A DNA stretch of 64,000 nucleotides from Malania oleifera (Eukaryota > Streptophyta > Magnoliopsida > Santalales > Ximeniaceae): NCBI RefSeq assembly GCF_029873635.1, contig NC_080418.1, positions 16,329,388-16,393,387 on the forward strand, in the 5' to 3' direction. The stretch's first letter is position 1. Every line of letters begins with the position of its first letter. The notes below the pieces were generated by a model. The model was given only the letters and a program-made list of their open reading frames with translations. It had not been told where the DNA came from and ran no database searches. Below are positions 23,499 through 36,428 of this stretch, piece after piece. The position numbers were made by a program, and so were the translations under genes.

Positions 23499-24779
23499 AT
23501 CTCTTTCTTCCATTTCAATTCCCCCATCTTTTCTTTTCAATCTTCTTCTTCCCCTCCGCTTCTTCTCTTCTTCCTTTCCGCCCACTGTTTAGCAATTTCT
23601 ATCTTCCTCTGCTGCGACTTCTTTCTTTCTCCTCCTCTGTTTCGTAAATTCTCTCTCCCTCCCTCCTGCTGCTTCTCCTCCTCCTCCTCTTCTTCTTTCC
23701 TTCTCTCCTTTGTTCTGTAACTTCCGCTCCCTCTCTGCTGCTGCTTCTTCTTTCTTCACTTCTTGTTCTCTGGTTTTCTGTTCGTATCTTCTGCTCTATC
23801 CCTAATCCTTTGCTGCTTAGCAGCCTTCCGCCCTCTTGTGTCTTCTTTTCTTCCTCTTCTCTTTAATTCTCTCCCATAACTCACTCAACTCTCTTTCTCA
23901 TTTCTGAATTCCATGGCTGTCTCTTGGCAGTATCTGTCCAGCAACGCCTCCACCCTCCCATCTTCTTTTGTCTCCTTCAGTTTCTTAATTCTCTCTCTCT
24001 CTGAATTTCAGTTTTTTTTTTTTTTTAAGATGAAAAACAATTCTACAGTTTCGTAACTTTTCAAAAAATTTCAGTCGTGTCCTCATTTCTTGACATGCCA
24101 CCTTCCAGCCACCATCTTGCAACACCACTCATACCACCAAAAACAGAACCCCCTGAAACCATTCCCCTCAAAATTTCATCGCCGTCCGACCACTGGAGGA
24201 ACCTAACGCGTTGGCAAAACTTCTCCAGCTGCCGACCCCTTCAAAATCCACCATTGCTGGAGTTCTTTTGACAAACAGACACCAGCACTGCATTCCCCAC
24301 CCACTGATCTACTCTCGCCTGAAAAATCATCACCGGAGCACCATTGCCAACGGCTTACACACCCCATGCGCCGGCAACTGCGAGTGAGAGTGTCTGCGAG
24401 CATCTCTTATTTCCATTATCACGAGAAATTGCCTAGCCACGATATTTTAGATTGTCTGTGCGATATTTTGAGGCTCAAGACGATATTTTGATTGTAAGAC
24501 ATAATATATTGCAAGCATATGCGATAATGTTTGGCATGGAACCCTAGAAATTGTCACTTCATTACTAAAAATTAGGTTTTGTTGCTGTAATTTGTGAGTT
24601 TTCTTTGTGAATTTGTTTCATTTCAGTACGACAATCAATATAATTGAAGATAGTTTTTGCGAAATTGGGAGTACGGGCTTGTGGAAAATTGTGTTGAAGC
24701 GTTGTTGGTGATATCTATGTTGCAGTGTATAACTTCATAAGTTCAGCCACATGGTGACAAATTATAGGAAAAAGGAATG

Positions 24780-25200
24780 CCATTTATCATACCTTGGGCA
24801 CAATTTCAAGCTCTTCAACACCTACCTCAAGTGTGGAGAAAAGGTTTGCAAAATCATCATTGATGGGAGATGTCCAATGAATGTGCTTTCCATAAATGGA
24901 GTCATTTGTATGCAACTTTGTCCGGAACCCCATCAAAAGCCTTATGACATATCTTGTATAACACTACTTTACAATGTTTATGAAAGATGTTTGGTTCCCC
25001 ATCCAAATGGGTGAATATTTGGCTAATGTTTGGTGTGATATCCTACCTATGAAGATTGGCCATGTACTCCTTGGTTGGATGATTTAGGTGTAACTCAAGG
25101 ACATGAGAACACATAAGTCTTCCACTATAATGGGAAGAAAATCGTTTTGAAGTCCACTCTACCAATGAACCAAGAAAAAGAAGCAGTCATAAATACTCAG
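24780..25200 (+). pseudogene. Ty3/gypsy aspartic protease remnant
   Basis: Frame 24751-25014 holds FNTYLKCGEKVCKIIIDGRC then NVLSINGV and PHQKPYDI, matching the gypsy protease order, where IIDGG or IIDSG is expected at the active site. A frameshift follows; VWCDILPMKIGHVLLGW near 25035-25085 then continues the domain (the family has VLLGRPW). No RT follows before the 3' LTR. Confidence 0.65.
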
Positions 25201-25457
25201 CTTGAGGACAATACAAGGAAGGAAATGAATGTGTTTGAAGACATCTAAAGTCCTTTAAACATTCCTATTGTAGAGTTGGTCATTGCCAATGTGCTCATTG
25301 ATGCCAACTCTCAATTCAAGTCTAAGATGCTGCCAAAGGATTGTGGTTTCTTGTATCACTCAAGCGTTGGCTTTCAAAGAATCCAAGTTTGCTTCTCCCT
25401 TTTGATCCTCCAACATTTCAAAATTTGAGGCCGACTTTTTTCTAACTGGTAGAGAGT

Positions 25458-25853
25458 TGATGTAGGACAAGAAATAAAACTTTGGGAGGATCCTTGCTGG
25501 AGAACAATTAAGAAGAGTAGGGTTAAGGAATTTTGGGGTTAAGTTAGTAGTTTATCACGTGTGTTTAGTATTAATTATTATAGGATTATGTGTATTTGGG
25601 GGTTGTTTGTAATATTTGTATAAAGTATGGGTATATTTGTATGTTATGTAGTTTTAGGGGTATAAGTGTAATTTCATGTAAAGAGGCTTTCTTGTAGATA
25701 GTGTGAAAGTCATGTTATAGGCAGTTGTTGATGAATTTGAATTGAAGTGAACGTGAGTTTCCCCCCTTGGTATCTCCTCTCTCCTCCCTTCCCATTCCTC
25801 CCTCTCTTCTAATTTCTCTATGGCTGCGGAACCTTGATGCTGCCCCTGCATCA
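25458..25853 (+). repeat. 3' LTR of the non-autonomous element
   Basis: Collinear with the 5' LTR; by eye roughly nine in ten bases agree. Confidence 0.92.
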
Positions 25854-26472
25854 CTTGTTCTCCCTTGCTTGTATTATGTTTTTCTCCTAATATATCTTCT
25901 TTTATCATTTAAAAAAAATAATTTTTACTAATGTTATTGTTATTTGGTAATTAAGAGTAAGTGAGGATATTAGTCATTGTGGTGTACTTGACATATATTA
26001 TAAAAGAGGAGACTTGTTGTTGTGATAAGGCCTTCTAATTTTCAAAACACTTTAACATGGTATGAGAGCATGGTCTCGAGACCCAAGCCCTAAGTGCTGT
26101 GGCCATAGCCAAAAGAGTCCTAAAATCCCATCACGGAGCCTCTCTCACGCCAATTGAAGGCTGGCAAAGTCAACTCCATGTGCCGGTGCACGAGGCTTCA
26201 CATGATGATTTTTTTGGCCTGAACTTGTCGTACATTGTTAAAACCGTGTATAAACCATAGTATCAAATTTTGGGTGATGGAGTTTTGTGCAAAGACCCCA
26301 TCTTTTAGTTATTTATGTGCAACACTCCATGAATTATCGTATATTATTACTATAGGCTGTTTGTCAATGGTAGCCAAGTTCATTGGGGCGTGAAATCAGT
26401 GTTATGTTGATGTGTTTGTGATTTCTTCCAGTTGTTTTTCTTGTTTGATGGTGATCTGCGTAGCTAGAGTCC

Positions 26473-27250
26473 ATGAATCCCAAAAGTTTGTTTCCTTCTT
26501 GCTACATATTACGACTGAGAAGTTGGATGGAAAAAATTATTTGTAGTGGTCTAAGACTATTAAGATCTATTTGACAGGCTTAAGCAAATATGAACGCCAT
26601 GCTCCGTCACAATAGATGAGAAGATGTGTGGGTTCAAATTGCATTGATTCTCCATACTATGGAACTCGATAGAGCCCAGATCACATGGATGTGCATGCAT
26701 CTAGATGCATTCTAGGAGATTGGGGATTATGCCAAAATCTCATATTTTGGTAACTTTACTTGTATGTATGATACTTACCTGTTGTACTTTCAGTTACAAT
26801 AGAGAGTCAGAATGTCACGTAGTACTTTCCAGAGATGAAGCACATTTACAGGGAATTGGAGATTGTGCAATCCGTAATATCCAATGTTCGTGAGATACCA
26901 AAGCGGGAGCAGATGATAGTCTATCCTAGCAAGTTTGAGACCCAAGTTCAAAGAAGCTTGGTTCTAGGTAGTGTAGAGTTCCTTCATTTGCCAATGTTTA
27001 TTCTTGTGCTCTTGGTGCTTCCCTTACACCAATTTCTCAATTCCTCGTTCTTGTGTTTCGACTTCTAGCTCTAAGAGGACTACTTTTGTTACACAAGGGC
27101 AGTTGTAGCTAAGTAGCTGCAGAGGTTTCCAAGACGATTCAAGTGGCCATGGCAGAAGGAATGGATGTGCTAGAAGGCCCCCCATGCAAGTGTACTTATT
27201 AGAGAAAGAGTATTCAAAGTTCTTGCAGTATTGAGCATCCAAGCAAGATT
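26473..27250 (+). pseudogene. Copia gag remnant
   Basis: Starts ATG near 26473, with EKLDGKNYL-like text at 26518, then the ITWMCMHLDAF segment at 26690 and EMKHIYRELEIVQ at 26832. Stops and frameshifts throughout. Confidence 0.6.
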
Positions 27251-28574
27251 CTCTTCCCATTGAATCTCTTGCTCAGATTGGTAACCCTACAACTTGCTTA
27301 TCATCCAATATTTCTCCCCTTATGATATGACAACTATAACCATTTTCCACCCTCAACAAGGGTCCATTACTACCATTAAGGGAATAGGGATAGTAAATCC
27401 TACTCTCTCTCTTTGTTTTATACATTTGTAAGTTTTCCTTTAAATCTTTTGTCAATGAGCAAGACTACAAAATTCATGCATTGTTCCGTAGCATTCTTTT
27501 CCAATCCTATTGTCATTCTGGATTTGTTGATGAGGAAGATAGGCGGTAGAGGACATGAGGCTAGTGGACTTTACGACTTTGAGTTGCTATCTCCTTCTAC
27601 TGCTTGCACTGTTGTTGTTACACCACTTCAAATCCATTTGTTGCCTTGGTCATCCCTCACCGAGCAAGTTAAAGTAATTGTTCCTACTTTGAGTCATGTG
27701 TATAGTCTTGAGAGAGTTCTATTAGGTAGGAAAGCATCAACATGTTCCATTTGCTTCTCGATTCAATAAAAAGGCAATAAGCCCTTTCACATTAGTCTAT
27801 TTTGACGTTTGTAGTCCTAGTCGGGTTGCCAAAGTTGGGTTTATGATATTTTGTCACTTTTGTAGATGACTACTCAAGGATGACTTGACTTTATTTAATA
27901 AAGGATCATTATAAGCCTTTCATTTTGAGATAAAGACTAAATTTGATTTACTTGTTCATACACTTGGTAGCAATAATGTTGCGGAGTACTTGAGTACCTA
28001 AATCACTACCTACATGACTAAGTCTAGTATGACCCATTTGTTACCTTGTGCCCACACTACAACAAAATGGGGTTGCAAAGAGAAAAAATAGACACATCCT
28101 TGAAGTCACTTGTGCCCTGCTATATTAGATGAATGTACCTAAGTTTGGAGTGGTGTTGTACTTATCAATAGAATACCAAATGCATTTTTTTGGGTCATGC
28201 TTGTTCTCAAAAGAAATATCGTTATTGTCGTTTTGCCTTGCATCACCTTGTTGATTGTGCTAATGTTACTTTCTTTTAAGTCTACAACATATTATTCTGA
28301 TTCTTTGAGCCTTGCGGAACTTGATGAGTTGCTTGCTCGGCCTAGCCTTCCAATTTTTGACCTGTTATCTCTGCAACATCTTTATCTAGTTTGAGTCTTT
28401 CTAGTTGCATAGATCATTCTAAGTGCAGATGTACACATGACACTGACTCAAGGAGGAGAGCATCCTTCAGCTTGAATTGCTATGCCTTTCTTTTCCTCGT
28501 CTTCTGATCTAGTTTCCCAAGATGATCTTTCTACTGTTATCTGAAAAGGTAAACATTTATGTACCTAGTATCAT

Positions 28575-29272
28575 GGTCTTAAATTTCCACGAAATTGTGG
28601 AAATTTCTGTCATAATTTTTGGTTTCCGTCATCCTCAAGATCGAAATGGCAGGAGATTTTTCGTCTTGCATAATTTCGTCGAAATCTCAACAACTCATCC
28701 GAAAATTATCGAAATCTAGAAATTTTAACGAAACTTGTCGAAATTTGAACTATGCAATGAAATTTCCTTGAAATTCAAATGAGATATTTAGGAGTGAAAT
28801 GAAATTTCTCTCTTAATTTATTTTATTTATTTTTATCGAAACAAAATATTATTACAAGTGCTTTTGAAATTATATAAAAAAATAAACTTACAACAACTTT
28901 TTATTTAACCATTCATGTCTAAATTATCATTATTTGGACAATAAATCATATTTAAATGATTTATGAATTTCATTTGTATTATCTGATTCACTAAATATGT
29001 TTAATGTACATTATCTTACAAATATGATTGATGCACATATTATGTTTCAACTTCTCCACCTTATACACAACATAGATGTAAATACTTGTAATATATTAGT
29101 CCTAAAACTTATATTATTATGTCTATTAATCATTTCTAAGCTTCATAAAAGAATTCCATGCTTTGCTATTGATTTCCATTTTTTTTTCAAATTGAATCGA
29201 ACTTGACATCGAAATCGAAATTTATATACTTTTGGAGCTTTGAAATTTGAGTCAAAATCGAAATTTAAGACC
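28575..29272. mobile_element. TIR element of about 0.7 kb nested in the second copia element
   Basis: Ends are perfect 13-bp inverted repeats, GGTCTTAAATTTC. Interior edges are dense in CGAAATTT/AAATTTCG motifs; the core is AT-rich and non-coding. Flanks CCTAGTAT and CGTGGCAT agree at five of eight positions, too weak to assign a superfamily. Confidence 0.65.
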
Positions 29273-29417
29273 TTGCGTGGCATCTAATCTCTAATTTCGT
29301 TTGCTACGGTTTCTTGTCACCTTCATATTACTTTTTGGTTAGTATATCAATTATTGTTCTTCCTAACTCTTTTCCTCTTCCTGCAAAATCTATGATTGGC
29401 TATTGCTGCCTCTGAAG

Positions 29418-29755
29418 GTCAATATGATGGTTTTTCTTGCTTGAGGGCCCATCTCTCTCTATAGTTTGGCTTATTCTTCCACATTCTCCTTAATCACCAA
29501 ACTTGCCTTTGTTCATCTCCTTAGCCACCACCTATCATTGGCCTTGCATCAATTAGATGTGAAGAATGCCTTCCTGCTTTTTAGGTCAATCATGATGGTT
29601 TTGGCTTGTCTGAGGGCTTGTCTCTTCCCCATGGTTTGGCTTATTCTAATACATTCTCCTTACCAAACTTGCCTTTCTTTATCTCCTCAGCCACCACGTA
29701 TCATTGGCCTTTGCATCAATTAGATGTGAATAATGCCTTCCTACTCTTCAGGAGG
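29418..29755 (+). repeat. About 170-bp tandem duplication within the copia RT
   Basis: The block with TTTGGCTTATTCT, ACATTCTCCTTA and CATCAATTAGATGTGAA (coding the HQLDVKNAFL segment) occurs twice, offset 170 bp (TTTGGC at 29465 and 29635). Confidence 0.85.
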
Positions 29756-30389
29756 TCTATACAGAGCAGCTGCTTGGTTTTGTTGCTCAGGGAGTGGGCG
29801 GTGGTGTGTCATCTAAAAATATCCTTATATGTATTGAAGCAATCTCTAGAGGATCGTTTGGTGGTTTTAATTAGATTGCATTCACTTTGTGATAGTGTAT
29901 CCTGGAAGAGTAATAAACTAGTTGTTGTGGCTCAAAGCTCGATTAAATGTTGAGACTGAATATAGGGCCATGGCACACACGACATCTGGATTAGCTAAAG
30001 AACATGTTGGAAGAATTTGGTTTCCAGCAGGGTCATGCATATGGAGTTGTCTAATAATTAGGTTGCTATTAACATTGCCTATAATCCAACTTGATATTAT
30101 TTTGTCTAGGAGAAACTTTTGCAGAACTGATTTGTTCACTAAAGCTTTAGGGGTTTCTTGGGTTATCTTTCTGTAAAAATCTAGGAGTATATGATACCTA
30201 TGCTCCTTTTTTTATTGGAAGGGGGGTGCAGGGCAGGGGAGCGTTATTGGTTATTGATCATTTAGTATTATATTCCTATGTTAGTTGCTAAGAGTTGGCA
30301 AGGGTATTATGGTCATTAACTTGACATATATTAAAAATAGAAGAAGAGACCTATGCCTGTGATGAGGTCTTCCAATTTACTTAATAACT

Positions 30390-31490
30390 ATAAATATATA
30401 TATTTTTATTTTTTTTATTTTTTGTGTAATGACCTCCTGGACCTCCTTTGCGCCATTGCAGCAATGTATATTCAATCTAGTTTTATCATTCCTCCCGTCT
30501 TATTGTTATATTTGCCTATCCATTTGCTAAGTCATTCATGTTTTATTATTTTTAAATAAAAAAACATATATATGCATGATCACCACCAACATGAATATTC
30601 ACAATGCATGAAATCATAAAAGCAACAATAACTTAACCACTATACTGTTTAACAAGAAGATAAAATTCACACAATAATTAAAAATTAAGGCATTTGGATT
30701 GTGATAAAGGAGGGTTGTATTTCTTTATTTTTTCTTTTTTAGGAAGCTTCTTGGGGAAGCTCTAGACCTGTTTAGTAGTGCAAAAAGTTCAATTTAAATT
30801 TTAGTTTTTCAAAGAATTATAAGAATACCAACTTATTTTTTAGTTTTACAAGATTTGTGTTTAAAAGGTAGATAATAAAGGGTTTATTTAGTTGTGAAAA
30901 ATAATTTTCATTTTTCTATATATCTAAATAATTACAAAAAAAAAACCTTGTTTTTCAAATTTCCAAAATTTAACAAGAAATTAGAAATCTAGAATGTTTT
31001 CTAACTTTCCTATACAAAAAAAAAGGGAAAACAAGATAGCATTTTTATAATTATTTAAAAAACTAGAAATAGGAAAACAAAACTATTATCTGCAAGCGAA
31101 TAGTGCAAAAAGCTTTTATGTTTTGCAGTTCTTAAAATTGGAAAATAACTACTTTTTTTTTAAAAATAATTCTTTGGAAAGATAAAAATGGAAAATGAAA
31201 GCTATTTTCGACCACTAAATAGGCCTTCCATCTCCCTAATGTAATGCCCTCTTTCTCTCCCTTAATGTAGGTTCCATGCTTTATTTCTCCCACTCTTTGG
31301 TAGGGCCCTTCCTAGACTCCTAGTTAAGCTTCAGCTTTTTGATTTGAGGCTTCAGTAGTAAGAAGTAAACTTTGCTGAAGTCCCTATTGAGAAGGTTCTA
31401 GGTTTGACCCTCGCATTGTAATATAGTGGACCTGATGTGGACCTGCTTCCCAATCTCCTCAATTAGATCCAACTTTGTTCTCCAATTCTC
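30390..31490. other. AT-rich intergenic DNA
   Basis: No gene, terminal repeat or target duplication seen. Confidence 0.45.
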
Positions 31491-31499
31491 CTCATATGT

Positions 31500-32760
31500 T
31501 TCATAATTGAAGGTTTGCATTCAAATGGTAGTTGCCCTAATCTTAGTTGGTATCACTGCTTCTGTTCTGAATGGTGGTTGGGCGGGGTCTCTCCTGTCTC
31601 TTCTCTGTGTGGAATGCCTGAGTGATGTAATGTTACATAGCTCCTTTGTGCACTGTCAATGTGTCGTCTTTAGTCGCGTCTCCAATCCGTGTAGGATGGT
31701 TCCATTCATGTTTTGCACTTGACCATTACTATGTGGGTACTGTGCAATGAAGGCATATTGTAAATTAATCTGTGACTATGAGTAGAACTCTTTGAATTTG
31801 TTAACACTAAATTGTTTCCCATGGTCCATCACCAGCAATAATAACCTTGTTGTAGGGCCTTGGAGGCAACATCTCTTTCCCTAGGTGATTACTACATGTC
31901 CCCATGTGTCTGTCTTTCATTGCATATTTTGCTTCTACTTGGTAATGGCACTGGAGTGAGGATCATCAGTAACTTTATACTATGGTACTTTCTTTTTCAG
32001 CTTCCTTACCTTGGTTGGGTCTCTTGGCACCTTTATTTTTTCAGAAAGTCTTGAATGGATCTGTGGAGGCTAGTTTTTGATACAGCATCTGCCTTCTGCA
32101 GCTTGTGTGGTATTTGGAAGGATTTAAGTGGTAGGATAATCTCTGCTACCTTGTCCATGTATTGTGATACTTTGATTCCTTGGGTCTTGTATTCTCCCTG
32201 GAGGCCTACCAATAATTTTAAATCACTGGACCCAAGTAGCACCAACTCTACTCGCCAGCCTCAAGGCCTAAGGTGCGTCAACCCTGAAATGGGAGAATCA
32301 ATCCTGCTCATACTCCATTTTGACTTAATACTACACGTCCCAGCCACTTTGGATATTTCATTTCTCTAATAATCCTGCTTTTAACAATCATGCCACCTCT
32401 CCACGTAGAGTTTGAATCTATACCTGGCAGATTCTCCATCATCCATGCAAAGATGTCTACATATTCTCTTAGCAAGTACTCAGGTTGTCTGGGAGAAGGC
32501 TTCCTATTTGTGCATTTCTTCCTTCGATCTCTCCCTGCATGGAACTGTAACCAACTCCTCCAAGTGGGAGCCCTTTTAAGGGAAATGTCATCTCTGATGT
32601 CCAGCTCCTCAGCTGCTCTGTTGTAGACTTGTTCCTTCTTTGCTTCCATATTAACCAATGTTGAGCCTAGATCTGTAGCCCAACGCACCACTTCCTTTGT
32701 AACCTTTAAGCAATTCACCCTTCCCTTTGCTCTATGATCCAAACCTCATCTTCTTCTTTA
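31500..32760 (-). pseudogene. Ty3/gypsy pol remnant
   Basis: On the minus strand, frame 32742-32308 has REYVDIFAWMMENLPGID and SRIIREMKYPKWLGRVV, the start of a gypsy reverse transcriptase. The catalytic RT core is deleted. Frame 32245-32033 reads LLVGLQGEYKT, YMDKVAEI and KADAVSKT, the RNase H/connection end. Near 31590-31510, PPFRTEAVIPTKI matches the end of the integrase (GTEAVIP). No LTRs were found. Order and strand are consistent with one internally deleted element. Confidence 0.75.
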
Positions 32761-33142
32761 GTCCAACTGAACTCAGAAGTTTTCAAGAGTTCCAACTGCC
32801 AAAAATATTATCATTTTTTCAAGATATAATGTATTTTTTATATAGCCCATTAACAGTATGACAGCATCTTGGATCTTTTTTTGATACTTATAATCTCATC
32901 TGTCAGGGTAAATTGAGAGGAATGATTCATCCTCAAAAAGCACAATTCAGGATCACATAATTCAATTTACCAATTCGTTGTCCAGATCATTATGCAAAGC
33001 GGAGTTCTGGACCATGTCGCGAGTGGTGTTCTTATTTCTACGGACATGTATTAGATACTGTTAGGTTAAAACGTTGGAGCATGATTTCTATACACTTAAT
33101 GGCCTAATATTTTTAATGGAACTATTATTAAATTTATTTTTC

Positions 33143-33264
33143 TCTTTGTGACCTGCTGGTCATGGGTTTAAGGAAACAGCCTCTCAGCATAAAAGCGGGG
33201 CAAGTCTGTGTGACAACCCTCCCCTTACCCTTGCAAAGTGAGAAGCCTTATGGCCTGGGGCGCC
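33143..33264 (+). mobile_element. AU-like SINE, truncated, with about 21-bp target duplication
   Basis: Between two copies of CTATTATTAAATTT(A/C)TTTTTC (33122-33142 and 33265-33285) lies a 122-bp unit. It has a B-box-like TCATGGGTTTAAG, then GGAAACAGCCTCT, AAAAGCGGGGCAAG and an end at GGCCTGGGGCGCC, the order seen in plant AU SINEs. The A-box end seems missing. The long, nearly perfect duplication indicates target-primed insertion. Confidence 0.8.
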
Positions 33265-33289
33265 CTATTATTAAATTTCTTTTTCAGTT

Positions 33290-35109
33290 TTCATCTGTAG
33301 TGGCAGGGAAGAGGATGGGAGCCTAGCATTATCCTATAACTTTTCATTTGTTTCATCATCTTCTCTGTATTCGTGTGTAGGAAAGCTGGGATTTGCTGAT
33401 GGTCTCATGGTTGGATCTCCAAGGCTCGACTCTTTCAACAAAAAGTGGGTGAATTGATGCTGTTGGCAACTTGGCATGGTGAGCTGACTTTGAACTTAAA
33501 TAGCCTGTGATGTCCAACCATGTCCAGGATATGATATGTGGACAATCAGCCTCTTTAAGGAAAAAGCCTCCCAAGTGGAATTAAATCATATCAAAATTAA
33601 TTGTTAAAAGTGTAAAAAATTAGATTGAGATAGAACTGCTGTATTTGTTGATTCATCTGCTCTTATAATTCAAATAAAGCTATTTTAATTGGCTTTGTCT
33701 TTGTTCACCATTGTATGGCTGAAATGATAGACAAATATTAAGAGCAATGGATTTTTTTTTTCTTTCTTTTTTTCTTGGGGAGAAAAAAAGGGAAGTTGGA
33801 GGAATTTGATGTGTTCAAAGATATTATAGGAGTGGTCTACTTTTGAGGAGAAGGTTTTAAGCACAGGTATAGTGTCATTATATTGGTATACAAGGATATT
33901 TAGGAGTTCTTACAGAGTGTTGTGTTTGTAGCCCGGGGTTGAAGTCATCAAGCAGTGTTCCTTGACAGTATAGTGGAGAATTTTGCAGGAGCTCTATAGA
34001 CACCTAGGCACACTGCCAAACAAGCTAAATTGCTGCGTCTCTCTTTCAGTTTTCTTTCGAGGTGCTTAGTGTGCGTGTATATGCATAATCCTAGGGCATG
34101 CTCACAGTACATATGCTTGTTGATGATTAGAGACTTTAAACTTCCACTAAGCAGGGAAAGTATCCGAGCCTGCCCACCACCCTCTTTAACACCCCATTAG
34201 CATACACGCTGCTGTCTTAGGAGCAATCTTGTTATGAGCTGCATTATTCATTGAAACTGTAAATCTCTTCCTGTTTCTCCCTCTCTCTTCTAACTTCTTC
34301 AGCTGCTACTGCTGCCTCCTCGCCAATTTGGGTAGATTTGTAGATCCATCTGGTGAATAATTTTTTTTAAAAAATTTTGAAGCTGCATATTCATGGGACT
34401 GTTTGGAAGAATTTAAGCAGCAGGTTGGTTGGTGAAAATGATCTTTGAGGGGAAATTCTGCTTGATACTAGTGCTAATGCCTACAATGAGAAATCCTTTC
34501 TTTGGTTCATTTCATATGAAGCATATGAATCTATGATGAAACAAGCGTATACCATTGCAGTATCTATTCTGCTGTTTATTTTAACGGCAGTTGAATTATT
34601 ATATTAATTGAAATTCTTATTTGATCAATTCGTATTCCAATTAGGCCTAGAATTTGTCTTGCGTACACCAGCCACGAATCATGAAAATGAATTTTGATCC
34701 TTATCATGAAACTAAATAAAACGATTCCTATTATTTTTTTTAAAAATATTTGTTAGTTGATCAATTTTGATTTAACAATTTCAATAACTGTAATTTATCA
34801 AATCAATAGTTATAAAATATATATAGAACTTAGGCTAAATTTAGAACACAAATACAGTAACATTAGAAGAATTTGATAATGATACAAATATATATTATCA
34901 TAATGTTATTAATTATGCAATTCTCTTATGATGTATGGGATAACACAAATTTTTATAAAGGTAATTTTTTTAAAAAAATTATTGTATCCTTATATAATTT
35001 TTATTATATTTTGTGTTATATTATATTTCTTTGGAATAGATATTCCCTTAAAAACAAAATTTAACCTTACAGTATGTTAAATTTTCTACCCTTAGTTAAA
35101 TGTTGGCAA

Positions 35110-35148
<39 letters not shown>

Positions 35149-36265
35149 TTAAATATACTTGAATTATTTAATTTTTTTATAAGAAAAGTATATATTTTTT
35201 GTTTAAACGAGGGTTATTGATCTAAATGATTGATAAATAAAAGTCTATTAAACTGATTATTATTTTGTGTTGCATTTAGATAAGAGAAATAAGAATAGCA
35301 TAATTATAATATAAGAATTTGAAAATTTATATAAAAATATATTAATATTACAAAATAAGTGAAAATTTTACAATTGTATAAATTCATAACAGGGAATAAA
35401 GACCACTGAATAAATCTGCTCATTATATATATATATTAGATGGAATAAAAAAATGAAAAAAAATAACTATTATGTCTTCATGTTGAATGAAATAATAAAA
35501 AATTAACGAGGAATAATTATTATATCTATTCATAAATTTCTTATTATATTTTATCTTATTGTTAAGAATAATTATTTCATATATTTCTTAATTTTGATTC
35601 AACATTTTCTTTTTTGAATAAAAAGTGTTTCAAGTGTTTAATAACATTAATTGAACCAAGCCCAATCCTACAGGAGCCTATAATAAAACATGCTTTATCC
35701 TACCGAACCAAAGGAATCCCAAACATATAATCCTCGAGGACAACCAATAACAGTAAATTAAATAAAAACGCAATCCAGTTAGATGTTGGGAGCTCAGAAT
35801 TTGAATATTAAATTGAAATAAAATGTCATAATTTAATTTCATTCAAATCCGTGAAATGATTTAAAGCTCATTTCATAGCGAACTAGACCGAAATAGGAAT
35901 ATATATATATTCTCGAAAAGATGATTCAAGCATATCTAAATAGATACTATGTTTACATATGAATTTCTATCTAGAAATGGCATAATTAGGCTACCTTCTA
36001 TTGAATTGAGAAATAAGTTTGATTGTCTATCTTCTTGGAATAATTCAAATTCAAGCAATTGGATGTGTGAATGAGCCCGATATGACATGACCCATCAATA
36101 GAAATACTCCATCACTCCGCTTTGTCATACATCACATTCAAATAAAAATCCATGCTTACCAACCCAAATTAGTTAATACATAAGCTCATCCCATAGAATT
36201 TAACTTTCATAGGAGTTAGTTGGCTTTGATTCTCAAGGCAGAATTCCACAGAAGATTTTCTTTCA
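33290..36265. other. AT-rich intergenic DNA
   Basis: No gene recognised. An (ATT)n tract lies at about 35110-35150. A long T-rich/A-rich segment spans 34600-35900. Confidence 0.5.
35110..35150. repeat. (ATT)n microsatellite
   Basis: About 13 uninterrupted units. Confidence 0.95.
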
Positions 36266-36270
36266 CGCAA

Positions 36271-36428
36271 CAATAAAACAAAAAGAGGTAATTTCTCAAG
36301 AGTGGGGATCCTCTTTGAGACTTTTAGGGTTTGCAACTTCCACAAATATCAATAAAACAAATAGAGGTAATTTTTCAAGAGTCGGGATCCTCATTGAGAC
36401 TTTTAGGGTTTGCAACTTCCACAAATAT
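36271..36428. repeat. 79-bp tandem duplication of the last exon of the RRM gene
   Basis: Two units, 36271-36349 and 36350-36428, differ at only a few positions. The right unit holds the real last-exon codons and stop; the left repeats them in what is now the 3' untranslated region of the minus-strand gene. Confidence 0.92.

Larger units (their letters stand above)
23081..25853 (+). mobile_element. Non-autonomous LTR retrotransposon with a gypsy protease remnant
   Basis: LTRs of about 395 bp (23081-23475 and 25458-25853) begin TGATGTAGGACAAGAA and end CTGCATCA or similar. The pentamer CTTGT flanks both sides (23076-23080, 25854-25858), a perfect 5-bp duplication. The primer-binding site TGGTATCAGAGCCCAACC begins at 23478, two bases past the 5' LTR. 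The 2-kb interior has a long pyrimidine-rich leader and a short pol remnant; reverse transcriptase, RNase H and integrase are missing, so it would depend on another element. Confidence 0.92.
25932..30385 (+). mobile_element. Second copia element of the same family, heavily decayed
   Basis: A 5' LTR at about 25932-26057 ends TTTAACA and is followed by TGGTATGAGAGC (PBS with one change). A 3' LTR at about 30242-30385 shares TATTGGTTAT, AAGGGTATTATGGTCATTA and the AAATAGA(A/G)GAAGAGAC block with it and with the LTRs at 10824 and 16933. A purine tract (GGAAGGGGGGTGCAGGG) precedes the 3' LTR. Internal remnants: gag from 26473, pre-integrase at 27530-27660, integrase pieces to 28100, RT at 29400-29760, RNase H at 29930-30150. 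Large parts are missing. Confidence 0.75.

Noticed and set aside
28960-29220. Hydrophobic 69-codon frame
   Set aside because: It falls within the AT-rich core of a TIR element; composition alone explains it.
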